Source: Piper betle
Taxonomy: Eukaryota > Streptophyta > Magnoliopsida > Piperales > Piperaceae
DNA: 64,000 bases
Direction: 5' to 3'
NCBI GenBank assembly: GCA_033002965.1
Contig: JAURVB010013155.1
Location: 34,055 to 98,054 of the forward strand
Shown: one piece after another, positions 47,840 through 59,340 of the stretch
How the letters are laid out: each line of letters starts with the position of its first letter
Numbering within the stretch: position 1 is the stretch's first letter
The notes under the pieces: model-generated
What the model saw: the letters and a program-made list of their open reading frames with translations, nothing else
Database searches by the model: none
What the model was told of the DNA's origin: nothing
Translations under genes and position numbers: made by a program

Positions 47840-50291
47840 ATGATGATCAAAATGCAGACCAAATCATTGGAAATGAACACAAGCAACAACTGGGAAGTTC
47901 ACAACAATTCATTGGAGAAGACAGAGAGCAATGAGAACTGTTCTAGCTCTGGTGGGGGTGCAAGAGCAGCTCGCCCTGCACCAGAGAAGAAGCTCACCCT
48001 CTTCGCCCTCAGACTAGCAGTGCTAGAGAAGGCAGCAAGTGGGTTGGGCACCCTCGGCTTCATCTGGGCAACCGTGGTTCTTCTCGGCGGCTTCGCCATC
48101 ACCTTGGGCAAGACCGATTTCTGGTTCATCACCACCATCCTCCTCATCGAAGGAGCTCGAATTTTTAGCCGGAGCCACGAGCTCGAGTGGCAGCACCAGG
48201 CTACCTGGTCACTGGCCGATGTTGGAAGGATGAGCTTCAAAGCCCTGAAATCAAGCTCTTTCTGCATCTCCAGAGCTTTCAAACCACCGCAACCACTCCC
48301 AATGACCAGAAAAGAAGCAGATGTTGGAACCACGAGTACCCACAATCCAAGCTCTCCAAGAACATGGTTGACACCAGAGGTACCCCTGCTTCCATACACA
48401 GGTTGGTTGTTCTTGTCGAAGAACATAAGCAAGCTGCTCTATTGGCTTCAACTATTGTCTGCAACTGCTTGTGTAACCCTCTCCTTGATGAGACTGATCC
48501 AGCAAGACTATGGGGAGGTGACAAAGAGTGATTTTGATAAGAGAAACAGGAAATCAGCATTGAACATCTTCTATGGGCTGGCACTAGCAGAGGCACTGCT
48601 CTTTCTGCTAGAGAGAACATATTGGGAGTATAAGGTCAGCCACTGCAAACTGCTAGAAGAGGTGAACCGTGAGTGTGATCTTGGGAGTTCTGGGCTGGTC
48701 ACCATCAAACGCTTCTTCTACGACGCTTACTCGAGGTGTGTCAATGGCAGCATCTTTGATGGATTGAAGATGGACATGGTTTCGTTTGGTGCCGAGCTCA
48801 TGGAGTCCAGCTTTTGCGACGAGCAGTTGAGTGGTGCTCGTGTTGTACGAAGGTTCGCAACCGATAGCAGGTTCAAGGACGACACACTTCGCAAGATTGG
48901 TAGCTCAATGCCGACAGTGGAGAGGTTGGTGGAGATGCTCTATTGGAAGAAGCCTGAGGAGGAAGAGATCAGAATGGCCGCCGGTGAAATCCTGTCCAAC
49001 CTTGCCGGGAAGAAGCAGAACTCTCTTCGTGTTGCTTGCATCCCCGGTGCAATGGAAGCAATCTCTTCCTTGTTGTATGCACCGGATCAAGACAACTATG
49101 GCGAAGCAAAGTATGAGTACTCTGCTTTCAATCTTATGGGTCTTTTGATTCTGAAAAAGCTAGCTAGAGATGTTGGTAACTGTGAGAAAATAGGTAGCAC
49201 TAGAGGCTTGCTACCGGAGATCATACAATTCACACAATCTGGGCAGCTAGTGAAGAACAAACACGTTGCAAAATCTCAGATTTCTGCTGTGAAAAGATCA
49301 CTAAAGCTGGTGAAGATGTTGGTAGGAACGGCGGGCTCAACAGGGAAGAACCTGAGAAGGGAAATTTCAGAGATTGTGTTCACAATTAGTAACATTAGAG
49401 AGATGATACAATATGGGAAGAGCTACCCCGGGCTTCAGAAACTGGGTATGGAGATTCTGACCAGGTTGGCTTTGGATGAGGAGGCCAAGGAGAAGGTCGG
49501 AAGAACAGGTGGGCTGTTGGGGATACTGTTGACCATCTTTGTTGGAGATGTATTGGTTGAGAGCCATGAAGTGCAAGGTGTGAGAAATGCAGCGGGAGAG
49601 GCTGTGGCAATGTTGGCAATGGAGAGCTTGAACAATTGTAGCAGAGTGTTAAGGTTGAACGCATTGGAGAAGCTTGTTGGTTGTCTGGAGCATCCATCTT
49701 TGAGAGTCAATGCTGCTCGAGTAATGAGAAATTTGTGTGCCTACAGTGGTGAGCATCACTTCTTTCTTCTCAAAGGACTCACAGCTGCTACTAACGCGGT
49801 AAGCATTTTCCCAAACACTGGCAATGCCTCTGCAATGCACATAGTTGTCTTTATGCTAACAGATTTTCTGTTTTTTGCAGGTGATTAGGTTGATCATGTT
49901 GGAAGAAGACAAACTCCAAGAAGTGGGTATTGGGCTTCTTGCACAGATCATCAGAATCAATGGCTCATCAGGGATGTTAAACAGGGAAGTTGAGCTAGAG
50001 CTAGCAGCCAAGCTGGTACAGACATTGAGACGGTACAAGTATCCATCCACCAGAGTACCCAGAATAAGAAGGTTTGTGATTGAGCTAGCTATGGTGATGA
50101 TGAAAGAAAAGGAGGCAAACATTGGGATTTTTAGGGAGCTGGGGTTGGAAGAAGAGCTGTTAAGAGTCGGTGAAACTACATCAGAGATTGAATGTTTCAA
50201 CATCTTCTCTGGTGGAGTTGGATTGTGCCCACACAGTGAAACAGTTCAATTGCTAGTTGACATGACAATGGGCTTGCTCCACCAAGACTGA
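47840..50291 (+). CDS. Membrane-anchored armadillo-repeat protein (intact paralogue)
   Basis: Two exons, 47840-49798 and 49881-50291, with a GT…AG intron (gtaagc…ttgcag), give 789 aa. The N-terminal half has hydrophobic spans at about 65-86 (SGLGTLGFIWATVVLLGGFA), 93-110, 198-220 and 240-258, the invariant-looking FSRSHELEWQHQ and DKRNRKSALNIFYGLALAEA, and a Ser/Pro-rich loop (about 130-185). The C-terminal half (about 330-780) is helical ARM-type repeats (AAGEILSNLAG, LGMEILTRLALDEEAKEKVG, AARVMRNLCA). As I recall, this matches the plant 'ARM repeat superfamily' proteins of the At4g14280/At5g18980 type, whose function is not established. Start: first ATG of the open frame; other Met codons follow within 12 residues. 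A damaged paralogue begins 3.6 kb downstream in the same orientation, indicating tandem duplication. Confidence 0.9.
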
Positions 50292-53060
50292 CCGGACAGA
50301 GGACATGTCAGGTCATAATATTTTAAAATTGCACTTTTCCATATGCATTGTTGTAATATTTAACACAGTTGTATGATACTATCAAGAAGACTATTAAGTA
50401 TTGGCTGATTTATTTAACAAAAAAAAAATTATGGGTATGTATATGCCAGCATTTTTCACATCGCGCTCGGCCTCCAAAGCCCAAAACCACAGGAAAATAA
50501 TACATACTTTATTTAATCAATATGTTGATTTCTTTGCACAATTCCCGGAAGGCAGTATGCTTTCTTGGTTTTCACATTTATATCAGACACAAAGGTTTTT
50601 TGTAGACAATGGGAGGAGTTAAGGGCTTAAGAAATAATCAAATTAACAAAACAATAAATAAACCAAAAACTTCAATTAATTAGAATTTTAAGATTAGTAA
50701 AGTGCCCACGGTGAATTAGTCTCATTGAAAACAAATGGAAAACCTAACGACAACGTAAATTCTATAATAATTCCAATTTAATCTTATATCTAATATTTTT
50801 CAAAATAAGATTTAATTTATTAATAAAAATTTATTAGTGAAGATATAAATAATGATCTTAAATTTTCATTAATTATTTAAAAAACAATTTAAACTCATTA
50901 ATTTGTATTATTAGCCAAATTATTACAAATAATATTAGAATAATATGGTTCTATATTAAATGACAGACTAAATTTAGGATGTGAACTAAGCTATTTTGCC
51001 ACGGGCCAACAGGGATGTGAGTTCATACCTTAGGGCAAGTGTATAAAATTTTAAAATAAAAAATTTTAAGGTAAGTAGATTGTGATAAATTTAATTTTAC
51101 TTTTAATACCGTGTAAATGTAGTTTCTTAATAATAACATGTATAGTAATTTTTAACTTAATTAACCGCTTTACAAGTTTAGGTTCCTAAAATAACACAAC
51201 ATAATGGACAATGAAAACCGATTTTAACATTAGAATTACACGTGAAATTAGACGTTGGGAGTAGGGGTGCATTGAGATGGATTTAGGACCGGTTCTTGTT
51301 TGTGCCGGTCTAAAATTTGGTCGGACAAAACTTGCCGGATCAAATGGTTGCCGGCCTGTTCTTCAGGCTTGGGCATGTCGACGGACAGGAAGAAAAAACT
51401 CTTTTCATTCTCAATTTTTACCCGAATCCCGACGGCGGCAACCTCATCTCCGACCAAGGCTACCAGCGCCGGCGACAACCCCCTCTATCCTCATAGCCGG
51501 TTACTACCTCACCAGTGTTGACCGGCGGCCACCGTCTCTTCCTCTTCCCTGAGTCCCCGACCACCGCGAATCTGATCACCTCACAATCATCAACCTCGGC
51601 GACAGCCTCGGGCCGTCAACGAAGCTCATCCACAGCCATGGAGCTGCGTGGTCCAGAAAATCCTCTGACGACTTAGCTGATTTGCTCCAACTCTTTTGGT
51701 GGTAATGGCAGACAACGTTCCAAGGGTCCGACAAAGTCCGGTGGTTAAGTGGCAAGGGCAACGTAGACGACGGCAACAACTAAAATCATTGCTCTCTTCT
51801 TTATTATTAATTACTGAAAAATATTTCATTTAATTAATTTCAACAAGTTATTTTTTTATAGTTTACCACATTATAAATTTATGGAGTAATTAGATTAATT
51901 TTATTTGATTAAATTGATTATTTTTACCACATTATTTGTAATTGATTTATCTGATGAAATTATTCATTTGCTTGAGTGTTAGCTGTGAATGTGCTGGTTA
52001 TTATAAATATGTACATATTTTTTGTTTGATTATTTTGGGATATTCTGTTTTATAAATATGCCCATGTTTGGTTGGTTACTTTGAAATATTTAACGTGATG
52101 AATATGTTTATATTGATGTGAACGTTATTGGCCAATGGGCTAGTGACAATAATTTATGATTTTTAAGTAACATGTTTTCAATTTTAAATCTTCTAAATAT
52201 TACGTTCAAATAAAATTATGGACGGTTGATTAGTTATTTAGTCGAACAAAATAATGTCATCTTTGGATTACTTTGTATTTGATCAAATTTAGTCGGGTAC
52301 TCTTTAGACACGGTCGACACGATTATGAGGGCCTTTGCGCACCCTTACTTGAGAGAGTCTTCGTCTAATTCATTAGAGCCTTTTATCACCTTGCTTTGAA
52401 AGCTCCCTCAAATGTCCTAATATTTCTCCATTTCATCGAGTTTACTTGTAATAAACCTTCTCTTTTCCTTTACTAAAATTAAATTGTGACCTCGCCTCTC
52501 ACTCTACGCCAGCAATCAAAACAAGACGCATCACTCGCAGCCTAATCTTCGTACAACTCGTACAACACTTCGCCTCGTGGAGCTTGTCAAACCTTTTCAA
52601 GCAAGCGACGAGTGCCCTGCAAGCCTTGTCCAACGCTGGGAGAAACTTGCCGTATCTAGGGATGCTACTAGAACGATTGAGTTTGAATTCTCTTTGCGTT
52701 CAGCTCGAGTTCAAGTTTGACTTGAATTAAGCCAATATAAACGCGAGTACACTACCTTGAACTTGACTTGCCTCAAAGTTTAATATTTTATATTAAATAT
52801 AATATTTTATATATTTTTTATAAAATTATTTAAATAAAAAGTAAAAAAATAACTATATTATAACGATAGTTTTATATAATAATATATAGAATATGTTCCC
52901 GAAGAAACAATTTGGCTTATAATTGAATCGACATTAAATTGTTTAAACTTTTATAATTAAACTTATCTAAAATTATATATTAACAATGCTTGAGTATTTT
53001 CGTATTCGATTCAAACTCGACTAGGTTCGAAGTCTTTTTAAGCTGGACTCAAACTTTAAA
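50292..53060. other. Spacer between the ARM paralogues
   Basis: No recognisable gene. The first ~100 bp are likely 3' UTR. 51260-51780 is a GC-rich island (CCGGTC, GGCGGC motifs) with overlapping frames on both strands but no family match. 52680-53040 carries the TCGAG-type AT-cored repeat (GCTCGAGTTCAAGTTTGACT at one end, TTCAAACTCGACTAGGTTCG at the other), related to 4590-5060 and 33765-34060. Confidence 0.4.
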
Positions 53061-53064
53061 TAAA

Positions 53065-53403
53065 CTAGCCTATCTCTGGACATAGACTAACTCCATTAAC
53101 ACCCCAACCCACACGCTTCAGTTCGAGTAAATAAGCTAAGTCATCCCCGAGATTGTCTTTCTCGACAGCCTTGTCCATTGTTGAAATCGTCAAGTCCACC
53201 GCGGCGAGCTCAATTTGCCCCACGGCGACGTTCAAGGTCATCAACCCAGCTTTTTGCAGCACCTTCTCATCGGAGCTAAACATGGAGCAGGTCCTAATTA
53301 CTTGATCCATCATATTCCTTTCCATGATGAGTAGTAAAAAATTGTAGTGTAAACCTTGTTGATGATAATCAAAATGGTGTCTTACATGAGCTTCAGATAA
53401 CAT
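53065..53403 (-). CDS. Hypothetical 112-residue protein or gene fragment
   Basis: An open frame starting MLSEAHVRHHFDYHQQG and including ERNMMDQVIRTCSMFSSDEK and LQKAGLMTLNVAVGQIELAA. Its composition is protein-like (alternating hydrophobic and charged residues, unbiased codons), unlike the repeat-derived frames nearby. I do not recognise the family. It ends with a stop inside AT-rich DNA and has no visible splice partner, so it may be an exon fragment left from a duplicated gene. It is divergent from the ARM pseudogene, whose ATG is 477 bp away. Confidence 0.25.
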   Translation of the reverse strand: MLSEAHVRHHFDYHQQGLHYNFLLLIMERNMMDQVIRTCSMFSSDEKVLQKAGLMTLNVAVGQIELAAVDLTISTMDKAVEKDNLGDDLAYLLELKRVGWGVNGVSLCPEIG

Positions 53404-54717
53404 TTTTTTATCAGAAACTTGGCTATAAATAAGTACAGTAGAATACTAAAAATCTCTTCTAGCTAAGAGCATTGACTTTCCTAACTTATGACATGGATCC
53501 CGCCTAACTAATGAGAAGTGGTTGGGTGATGATCACTTTATATTTTGCAGCATGCTTACTGGAAATGTTTGTTTGATTGAAACATGCACACAACTCCCTT
53601 CAACAAGAGTAGACTTTTCGCATCCTCCAACTCACAGAAGGAAAGAAAGCATTGTATATCCTTGGTGAGAGTGGAACTGATAAAATTGAAGCTAACCTTA
53701 ATCTATTGGTCGGATTATTACATATAGTTGACATTTAATTTACTAGATGTACACTATCATCTTTCTTTTTATTTTCTACAGATTTGCACTCTAACCATCA
53801 AATTAGAAACAGTGCATACTATAAAAAGACCAACTAAACTAACTCATCATTTTGTAAACCCAGAGAAGGAAAGAAAGATATGCTGGAAACTATGAATCAT
53901 GAGATTATCAATGTTCCTACTATGAATTCCCAACACAGAATAGATGCAACAGAAGCTAATCCTCACCCAGAAAGGAAGCTCACCCTCTTCGCCGTCCAAC
54001 TAGCAATACTGGAGAAGACGGCAAGTGGGTTGGCAGCTCTTGGTTTCATCTGGGCAACTGTGGTTCTTCTCGGAGGCTTCGCAATCACGTTGGGGAAGAC
54101 GGATTTCTGGGTCATCACTGCCATTCTCCTCGTCGAAGGTGCAAGAATCTTTAGCAGAAGTCATGAGCTCGAATGGCAGCACCAGGTCACAAGAACATGT
54201 GGAACACCAGACATGTCTCTTCTCCCTTACACAGGCAGGTTGTTCAGACCCAAGAACATAGCCAAGTTGCTATCCTTGCTACAAGTAATATCGGCTTTAG
54301 CTTGTCTGGCCCTCTCCTTGTGGAGGCTAGTCAAGCAAGATTTCGGCGAGGTACGCAAGGATGACTACGACAAGAGAAACAGAAAATCGGCATTGAACAT
54401 CTTCTATGGCTTAGCATTGGCAGAAGCAATCCTGTTTCTGGTGGAAAGAACGTACTGGTTCTACAAAGTCGTGCTCTGCAAACTACTTCAAAAGGTGAAT
54501 GTTGAGTGTAAACTGGGGGATCCCGGCTTGGCTTCCATCAAACGCTTCTTCTATGTTTCATACTCGAGGTGTGTCAATAGAAGCATCTTCAATGGATTGA
54601 ATATGGACTTGGTTTCCTTCGGTGCAGAGCTTCTGGAGTCTAGCGTCTACGAGGAGCAGGTCAGCGGCATGCGCATTATAAGAAACTTTGCCGCCGACAA
54701 CATGTTGAAGAATAATA

Positions 54718-55070
54718 TGTTAGATGTTGGACATAAATATATAGGACATAAATTAAAGTGTGAAATTCAATGTGAAAAGTGTAGAATTCAATGTGTAGAT
54801 ACCTTTTCATATTTCTCTTTTCGTGATGGGTGAAAATGAATTTATGAAACTACAGCTATAAATAAGGAGGTTATGCTCCCTGAATCAATAAGTAGTTTTC
54901 GTTCTGGTATCCTATTGTCCAGAATTCAGGTTTAGGAAAACTCTTCTTAGATTCAGAAGATCAAAATCTAAGGTGGTCAAGATTCTAGTTTCTTTTATGG
55001 CTTTAGGTACGCTTCCGCTATTTAGTTTATTTACTCGATGATTTGATATGAAATCTAATAAAGTCCAACA
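54718..55070 (+). repeat. 5' LTR of the Copia element
   Basis: 353 bp. It shares the start and the last ~300 bp with the 3' LTR and misses a segment of about 82 bp after the first 28 bases. Contains a 20-bp direct duplication around GTAGAATTCAATGTGTAGAT. Confidence 0.88.
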
Positions 55071-55389
55071 AGCGGTATCAGAGCCACCTTCATATTAAAT
55101 CATTGAGTATTAAGTTTTAATTTATATTTAAATTATGGATTGGAACTATTCAGTTCTATTCCATTCAGATCTACAGATTCAGGATTAAGGAAAGTACAGG
55201 AAAATACAGTTACAAAAGGTTATAATTTCGGAAACTCCCACATAAAGTTATTTTTATAACCTTTTTTTGTTCAGCCATAATTAATATTTTAAAATTTATT
55301 AAGGACTACAATATGCTGCCAAAGTAGCCTTTTTGTGAAAATTAATTTTTTAAATATTAAGATGGTTATGAGTATTTAATTCATGTGGA

Positions 55390-55880
55390 TATTAATCGGC
55401 CCAAAGGAAGGTTAATATTTGACAGAATTATATATTCATTTGTGGTAATAAATATGGGATGATTGTTAAGTGTCCATGTGAATGATAAATCGGCCCAAAG
55501 GAAGGTTTATTATTTGACAGGATTTATTGTCCATATTTGATTACTACACTAAGATTCATTTTTAATAAATAATGGATAATTATCAGGCATCCATGTGAAT
55601 GATAAATCGGCCCAAAGGAAGGTTTATTGTTTGACAGGATTTATTGTCCATATTTTATACACTAAGACTCATTTCTGTAATAAATATGAGATGATTATCA
55701 GGTTTCCATGTGGATAATAAATCGGCCCAAAGGAAGGTTTATTATTTGACAGGATTTATTATCTATATTTGATTACTGTATTGAGACTCATTTTAAATAT
55801 GGGATAATTATCAAGTTTCCATGTGGATAATAAATCGGCCCAAAGGAAGGTTTATTATTTGACAGGATTTATTATCCATA
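55390..55880 (+). repeat. Five tandem ~113-bp repeats in the Copia leader
   Basis: AATCGGCCCAAAGGAAGGTT recurs near 55393, 55488, 55605, 55720 and 55833 with spacings of about 94-117 bp. Each unit ends in TTTGACAGGATTTATT and is joined by ATATTTGATTACT-like text. It sits between the primer-binding site and gag. Confidence 0.92.
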
Positions 55881-56002
55881 TTTAATTACTGCACTTAGAG
55901 TACCACTTACAAATTAATATTTTTGTCCAAAGACTAAATAATTAATGTTGTGCTAGGTATCTGATGATGAGATTCAATATTGATTGAATTATTAATCTTA
56001 TT

Positions 56003-56915
56003 ATGGGCATTTTGTTTTGTTCTATGAATCCGGTTAATCAATCTGCTTATATGATTTCTGCCAACATCAATTCAGTTCCAATGCTTAAAGATAATTTTAA
56101 GGATTGGAAAGAAAGTATAATGATTATTCTCGGCTGCATGGATCTTGACCTTGCATTAAGGACTGAACAACCTACTTCTCTTACTGACAAAAGTTCCATT
56201 GAGGAAAAACGGGACATTGAGAAGTGGGAACGTTCAAATCGCATGAGTCTTATGATCATGAAGCAGTGGGAAGTCTTATGTATGCTCAAGTATGTACGCG
56301 TCCAGATATTGCGTATATTGTTGGAATGTTGGGCAGATATTTAAGTAATCTAGGTTTGGATCATTGGAAAGCAGCTAATAAAGTCATAAGGTATCTTCAG
56401 AGAACAAAACATTACATGCTTACATGTTAGAAGTCAGATCAACTTGAGATCATTGGGTATTCTGATTTCGATTTTGGTGGATGTCAAGCTATGTCTACCT
56501 ACTTGCTGGAGGAGCTATTTCTTGGAGGAGTGCTAAGCAGACACTCATAGCTTCTTCCACTATGGCAGCTGAATTCATAGCTTGTTATGAAGCATCTAAT
56601 CATGGAATATGGTTGCGGAATTTTGTCACAGGGCTGCGCATTATTGATAATATTGAAAGACCACTTAAGATATTTTGTGACAATCAATCTGCAGTATTAT
56701 ATTCAAATAACAACAGGAGCTCATCTAAATCAAAACATTTAGAGATCAAGTTCCTTGTTGTGAAAGAAAGAGTTCAGAGTGGTAAAGTCTCTATAGAGCA
56801 TATTGGGACAAACTCCATGGTTGCGGATCCGCTTACTAAAAGTTTACCACCCAAGGTCTTTCATGAGCATGTTGCTCATATGGGTGTTGTATCATTTGAT
56901 GATATGCTACTTTAG
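56003..56915 (+). pseudogene. gag / RNase H remnants joined by a large internal deletion
   Basis: 56003-56263 encodes the gag N-terminus (LKDNFKDWKESIMIILGCMD, EKWERSNRMSLMIMK). The text then jumps, in another frame, to the C-terminal reverse transcriptase region (AVGSLMYAQVCTRPDIAYIV), with a stop before the RNase H start (IIGYSDFDFGG). A further frame change leads to AGGAISWRSAKQTLIASSTM and ADPLTKSLPP (56481-56915). At least three breaks; no functional product is possible. Confidence 0.88.
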
Positions 56916-57241
56916 TGGGAGTTTGTATTTGGTTTAAGGTTCACTCTGTTTTGGTATTTTTGGTGATCTCATAAGGTTGGACCAGTTGAAAATAGGCATG
57001 TTAGATCAAATTACATGTAATTTTCATGCTACACATCCATACTTGATCTATGTCATTTAATTATATTAATGTATGTGACCATGGATGGGTTTAGTTACGA
57101 TAAATGTAACGAAAATCGCCTTGATCCTATATTGACATTGATTAATGGACGAGATTGTTATTTTGGAATAATGACATATGTTTTGGAGCTCATAAGGTTA
57201 TACAATTATCTTCGTGTATATATTAAGTCCAAGTGGGAGAT

Positions 57242-57676
57242 TGTTAGATGTTGGACATAAATATATACGTGAATCAGGAATTGTGTCATATGTTATTATA
57301 TAAGGTTGGCCTAAATTAAATTGATCTACTAAAGTGAAAGGTTATGGGCTATAAATTAAGGTGTGGAATTCAATGTGAAAAGTGTGGAATTCAATGTGTA
57401 GATACCTTTTCATATTTCTCTTTTCGTGATGGGTGAAAATGAATTTATGAAACTACAGCTATAAATAAGGAGGTTATGGTCCCTGAATCAATAAGCAGTT
57501 TTCGTTCTGGTATCCCATTGTTCAGAATTCAGGGTTTGGAAAACTCTTCTTAGATTTAGAAGACCAAAACCTAAGGTGGTCAAAGACTCTATAATTTCTC
57601 TTATGGCTTCAGGTACGCTTCCGCTATCTAGTTTATTTATTCGATGATTTGATATAAAATCTAATAAAGTCCAACA
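57242..57676 (+). repeat. 3' LTR of the Copia element
   Basis: 435 bp, TGTTAGATG…GTCCAACA, directly after the polypurine tract; it carries the ~82 bp missing from the 5' LTR. Confidence 0.88.
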
Positions 57677-58776
57677 CAACCCACACAAGGTTGAAAATTC
57701 CATGCCAACGATGGTGAGGCTGTTGGAGATGCTCAATTGGAAAGAGAGTCAAGATAGAGAGCTGAGACTGGCAGCTGGTGAAATACTGTCCAACCTTGCA
57801 GGGGAGAGACAGAACTGCCTGTGTATTGCTTGCATTTCTGGTGCAATGGAGTCGATCTCTTCTTTGCTTCCTGCCACTGTTAATGAAAACCATGAGGAAA
57901 CCGTGGCTTTGAATCATCTGGGCCTTTCTATTCTGAAGAATCTAGCTAGAGATCTTGATAGCTGTGAAAGATCAGTCGTAGCAAAGGCCTGTTACAGCAG
58001 ATAATTCAATTAACCCATGCTAAATTCCACATTGCCACAGTGAGAACATCACTAGAATTGGTGGATATGCTGGTAGGGTCGACAGGTTCTACAGGAAAGG
58101 CTCTAAGGAAGGAGATCTCAGATAATGTATTCACGGTCAGCAACATTAGGCAGATACTACAAAACGATGAGAGCGATCCCACACTCCAGGGACTGGGTAT
58201 CCAAATTCTTACCAGGTTGGCTATGGACGAGGAGGCGAAGGAGAAGATAGGCAGAACAGGTGGACTCCTGGGGAAACTCTTGAGCATCTTTGTTGGAGAT
58301 GGTTTGGTCCAGAGCCATGAAGCTATGAGAAATGCAGCAGGAGGGGCGTTGGCAATGCTTGCACTTAACAGCAAGAACAACTGCAGCAGACTTCTGGCGT
58401 CGAATGCGGCAGAGAAGCTTGTGGGTTCTCTTGAAAGCCAATCTTTGAGGATCAATGCTGCAGAAATCTTGAGAAATTTGTGTGCTTGCAGTGGTGAGCA
58501 ACACATCCACCTTCTGCAAGGAGTAGCAGACGCTTCTAATACTGTAAGCTTTTCAACGAATTTCCTTGCAGTATCATGCTTATGGAAAAAGGGTCTTATT
58601 ACACAAGCATCTTCCAATTTTCCAGGTCATTAGTTTTATCGTGTCTGAAGAAAACAAGCTTCAGGAAGTTGCAATTGGGCACCTTGCACAGATTTACAAA
58701 CTCGCACGCTCATCTGGGACTTTTTCTTGGTCAGGCGCTCCACTTCTTCCGCCTAAAGTAAGAAGGATATTTTGAT

Positions 58777-59340
58777 AATTTTCCTCGTAAATATTTGAAT
58801 TTTCTATCCATATAAAGTGTGAGAAAAAAAATTCTTGGTCAACATGCCATTGTCAATAATTAACCCCATAATTATTAGAACATTTATAAAAAAATCATTG
58901 ATTACAATATAAGGAACCCAATGCATATATTACAATATAAGGAACCCAATGCATATATTACAATACAAGGAACCCCATTGTCAAAACTTGAAAGGCAAGA
59001 TTCAGGTTTGGTAAAAAGTTAAACTTAAAAAATAGGTTACAACAAGAACGAGAATGACTTACACAATTCTCACGTCAAACTTTCTTTATCAAAACAAACA
59101 ATTAATAACCAACAATTCCATGCAACCATATCTCTCTATACCCTACATAAAATAAATGGTCATTTAACATGTAAAACAATGTTCTTACTCTTAATGAGAC
59201 TCTAGTTGATACATGGAATTATCATGTTGAGTGAATACTACTGTGTTGATGAGTGCCTTGATTGCAACGGACCCTCAAAATCTACCACCAGACACCAGCA
59301 CATTATATTCCAAGCTTTGCCCAAGTGAGCTGGGAAGTTC
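58777..59340. other. Spacer with a 28-bp tandem repeat
   Basis: ATTACAATATAAGGAACCCA plus ATGCATAT (28 bp) occurs at 58901, 58929 and, partly diverged, 58957. The rest is AT-rich; the GDSL promoter must lie in its right half, but no clear TATA box was picked. Confidence 0.8.

Larger units (their letters stand above)
54718..57676 (+). mobile_element. Deletion-derivative Ty1/Copia element inside the ARM pseudogene
   Basis: 5' LTR 54718-55070 and 3' LTR 57242-57676 both start TGTTAGATGTTGGACATAAA and end AAGTCCAACA. The 5' LTR lacks about 82 bp present in the 3' LTR. After the 5' LTR comes GGTATCAGAGCC (initiator-Met primer-binding site, 55073-55084); before the 3' LTR is AAGTGGGAGA (polypurine tract, 57231-57240). 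The interior is only 2.2 kb: gag start (56003-56263), then the end of reverse transcriptase and RNase H (from ~56264 to 56915). Protease, integrase and most of reverse transcriptase are gone. Flanking pentamers (taata, caacc) do not match, so the insertion site has been altered or a boundary is off by a few bases. Confidence 0.88.
53880..58776 (+). pseudogene. ARM-repeat paralogue, disrupted by a Copia element
   Basis: Paralogue of the gene at 47840-50291: 53880-54717 encodes the N-terminal membrane half (GFIWATVVLLGGFAITLGKT, SRSHELEWQHQ, KRNRKSALNIFYGLALAEA), lacking about 60 residues of the Ser/Pro loop. The frame is cut after RNFAADNMLKNN by a retroelement (54718-57676) and resumes near 57680 (KVENSMPTMVRLLEMLNWKE). 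A one-base loss near 57970 shifts the frame after DLDSCER; the correct frame continues ISRSKGLLQQIIQLTHA into 58543. The intron (58544-58625, gtaagc…ttccag) is kept, and exon 2 reads VISFIVSEENKLQEVAIGHL but ends about 80 residues early (PPKVRRIF and stop). A TATAAAAAG near 53820 is retained. Three lesions make it non-functional. Confidence 0.92.

Noticed and set aside
48039..48620. Alternative plus and minus frames over the first ARM gene
   Set aside because: Shadows of the 682-codon main frame, which has the family motifs and correct splice junction.
50401..50622. 73-residue frame after the first ARM gene
   Set aside because: Low complexity at the start, no family motif, and position in the likely 3' UTR or spacer.
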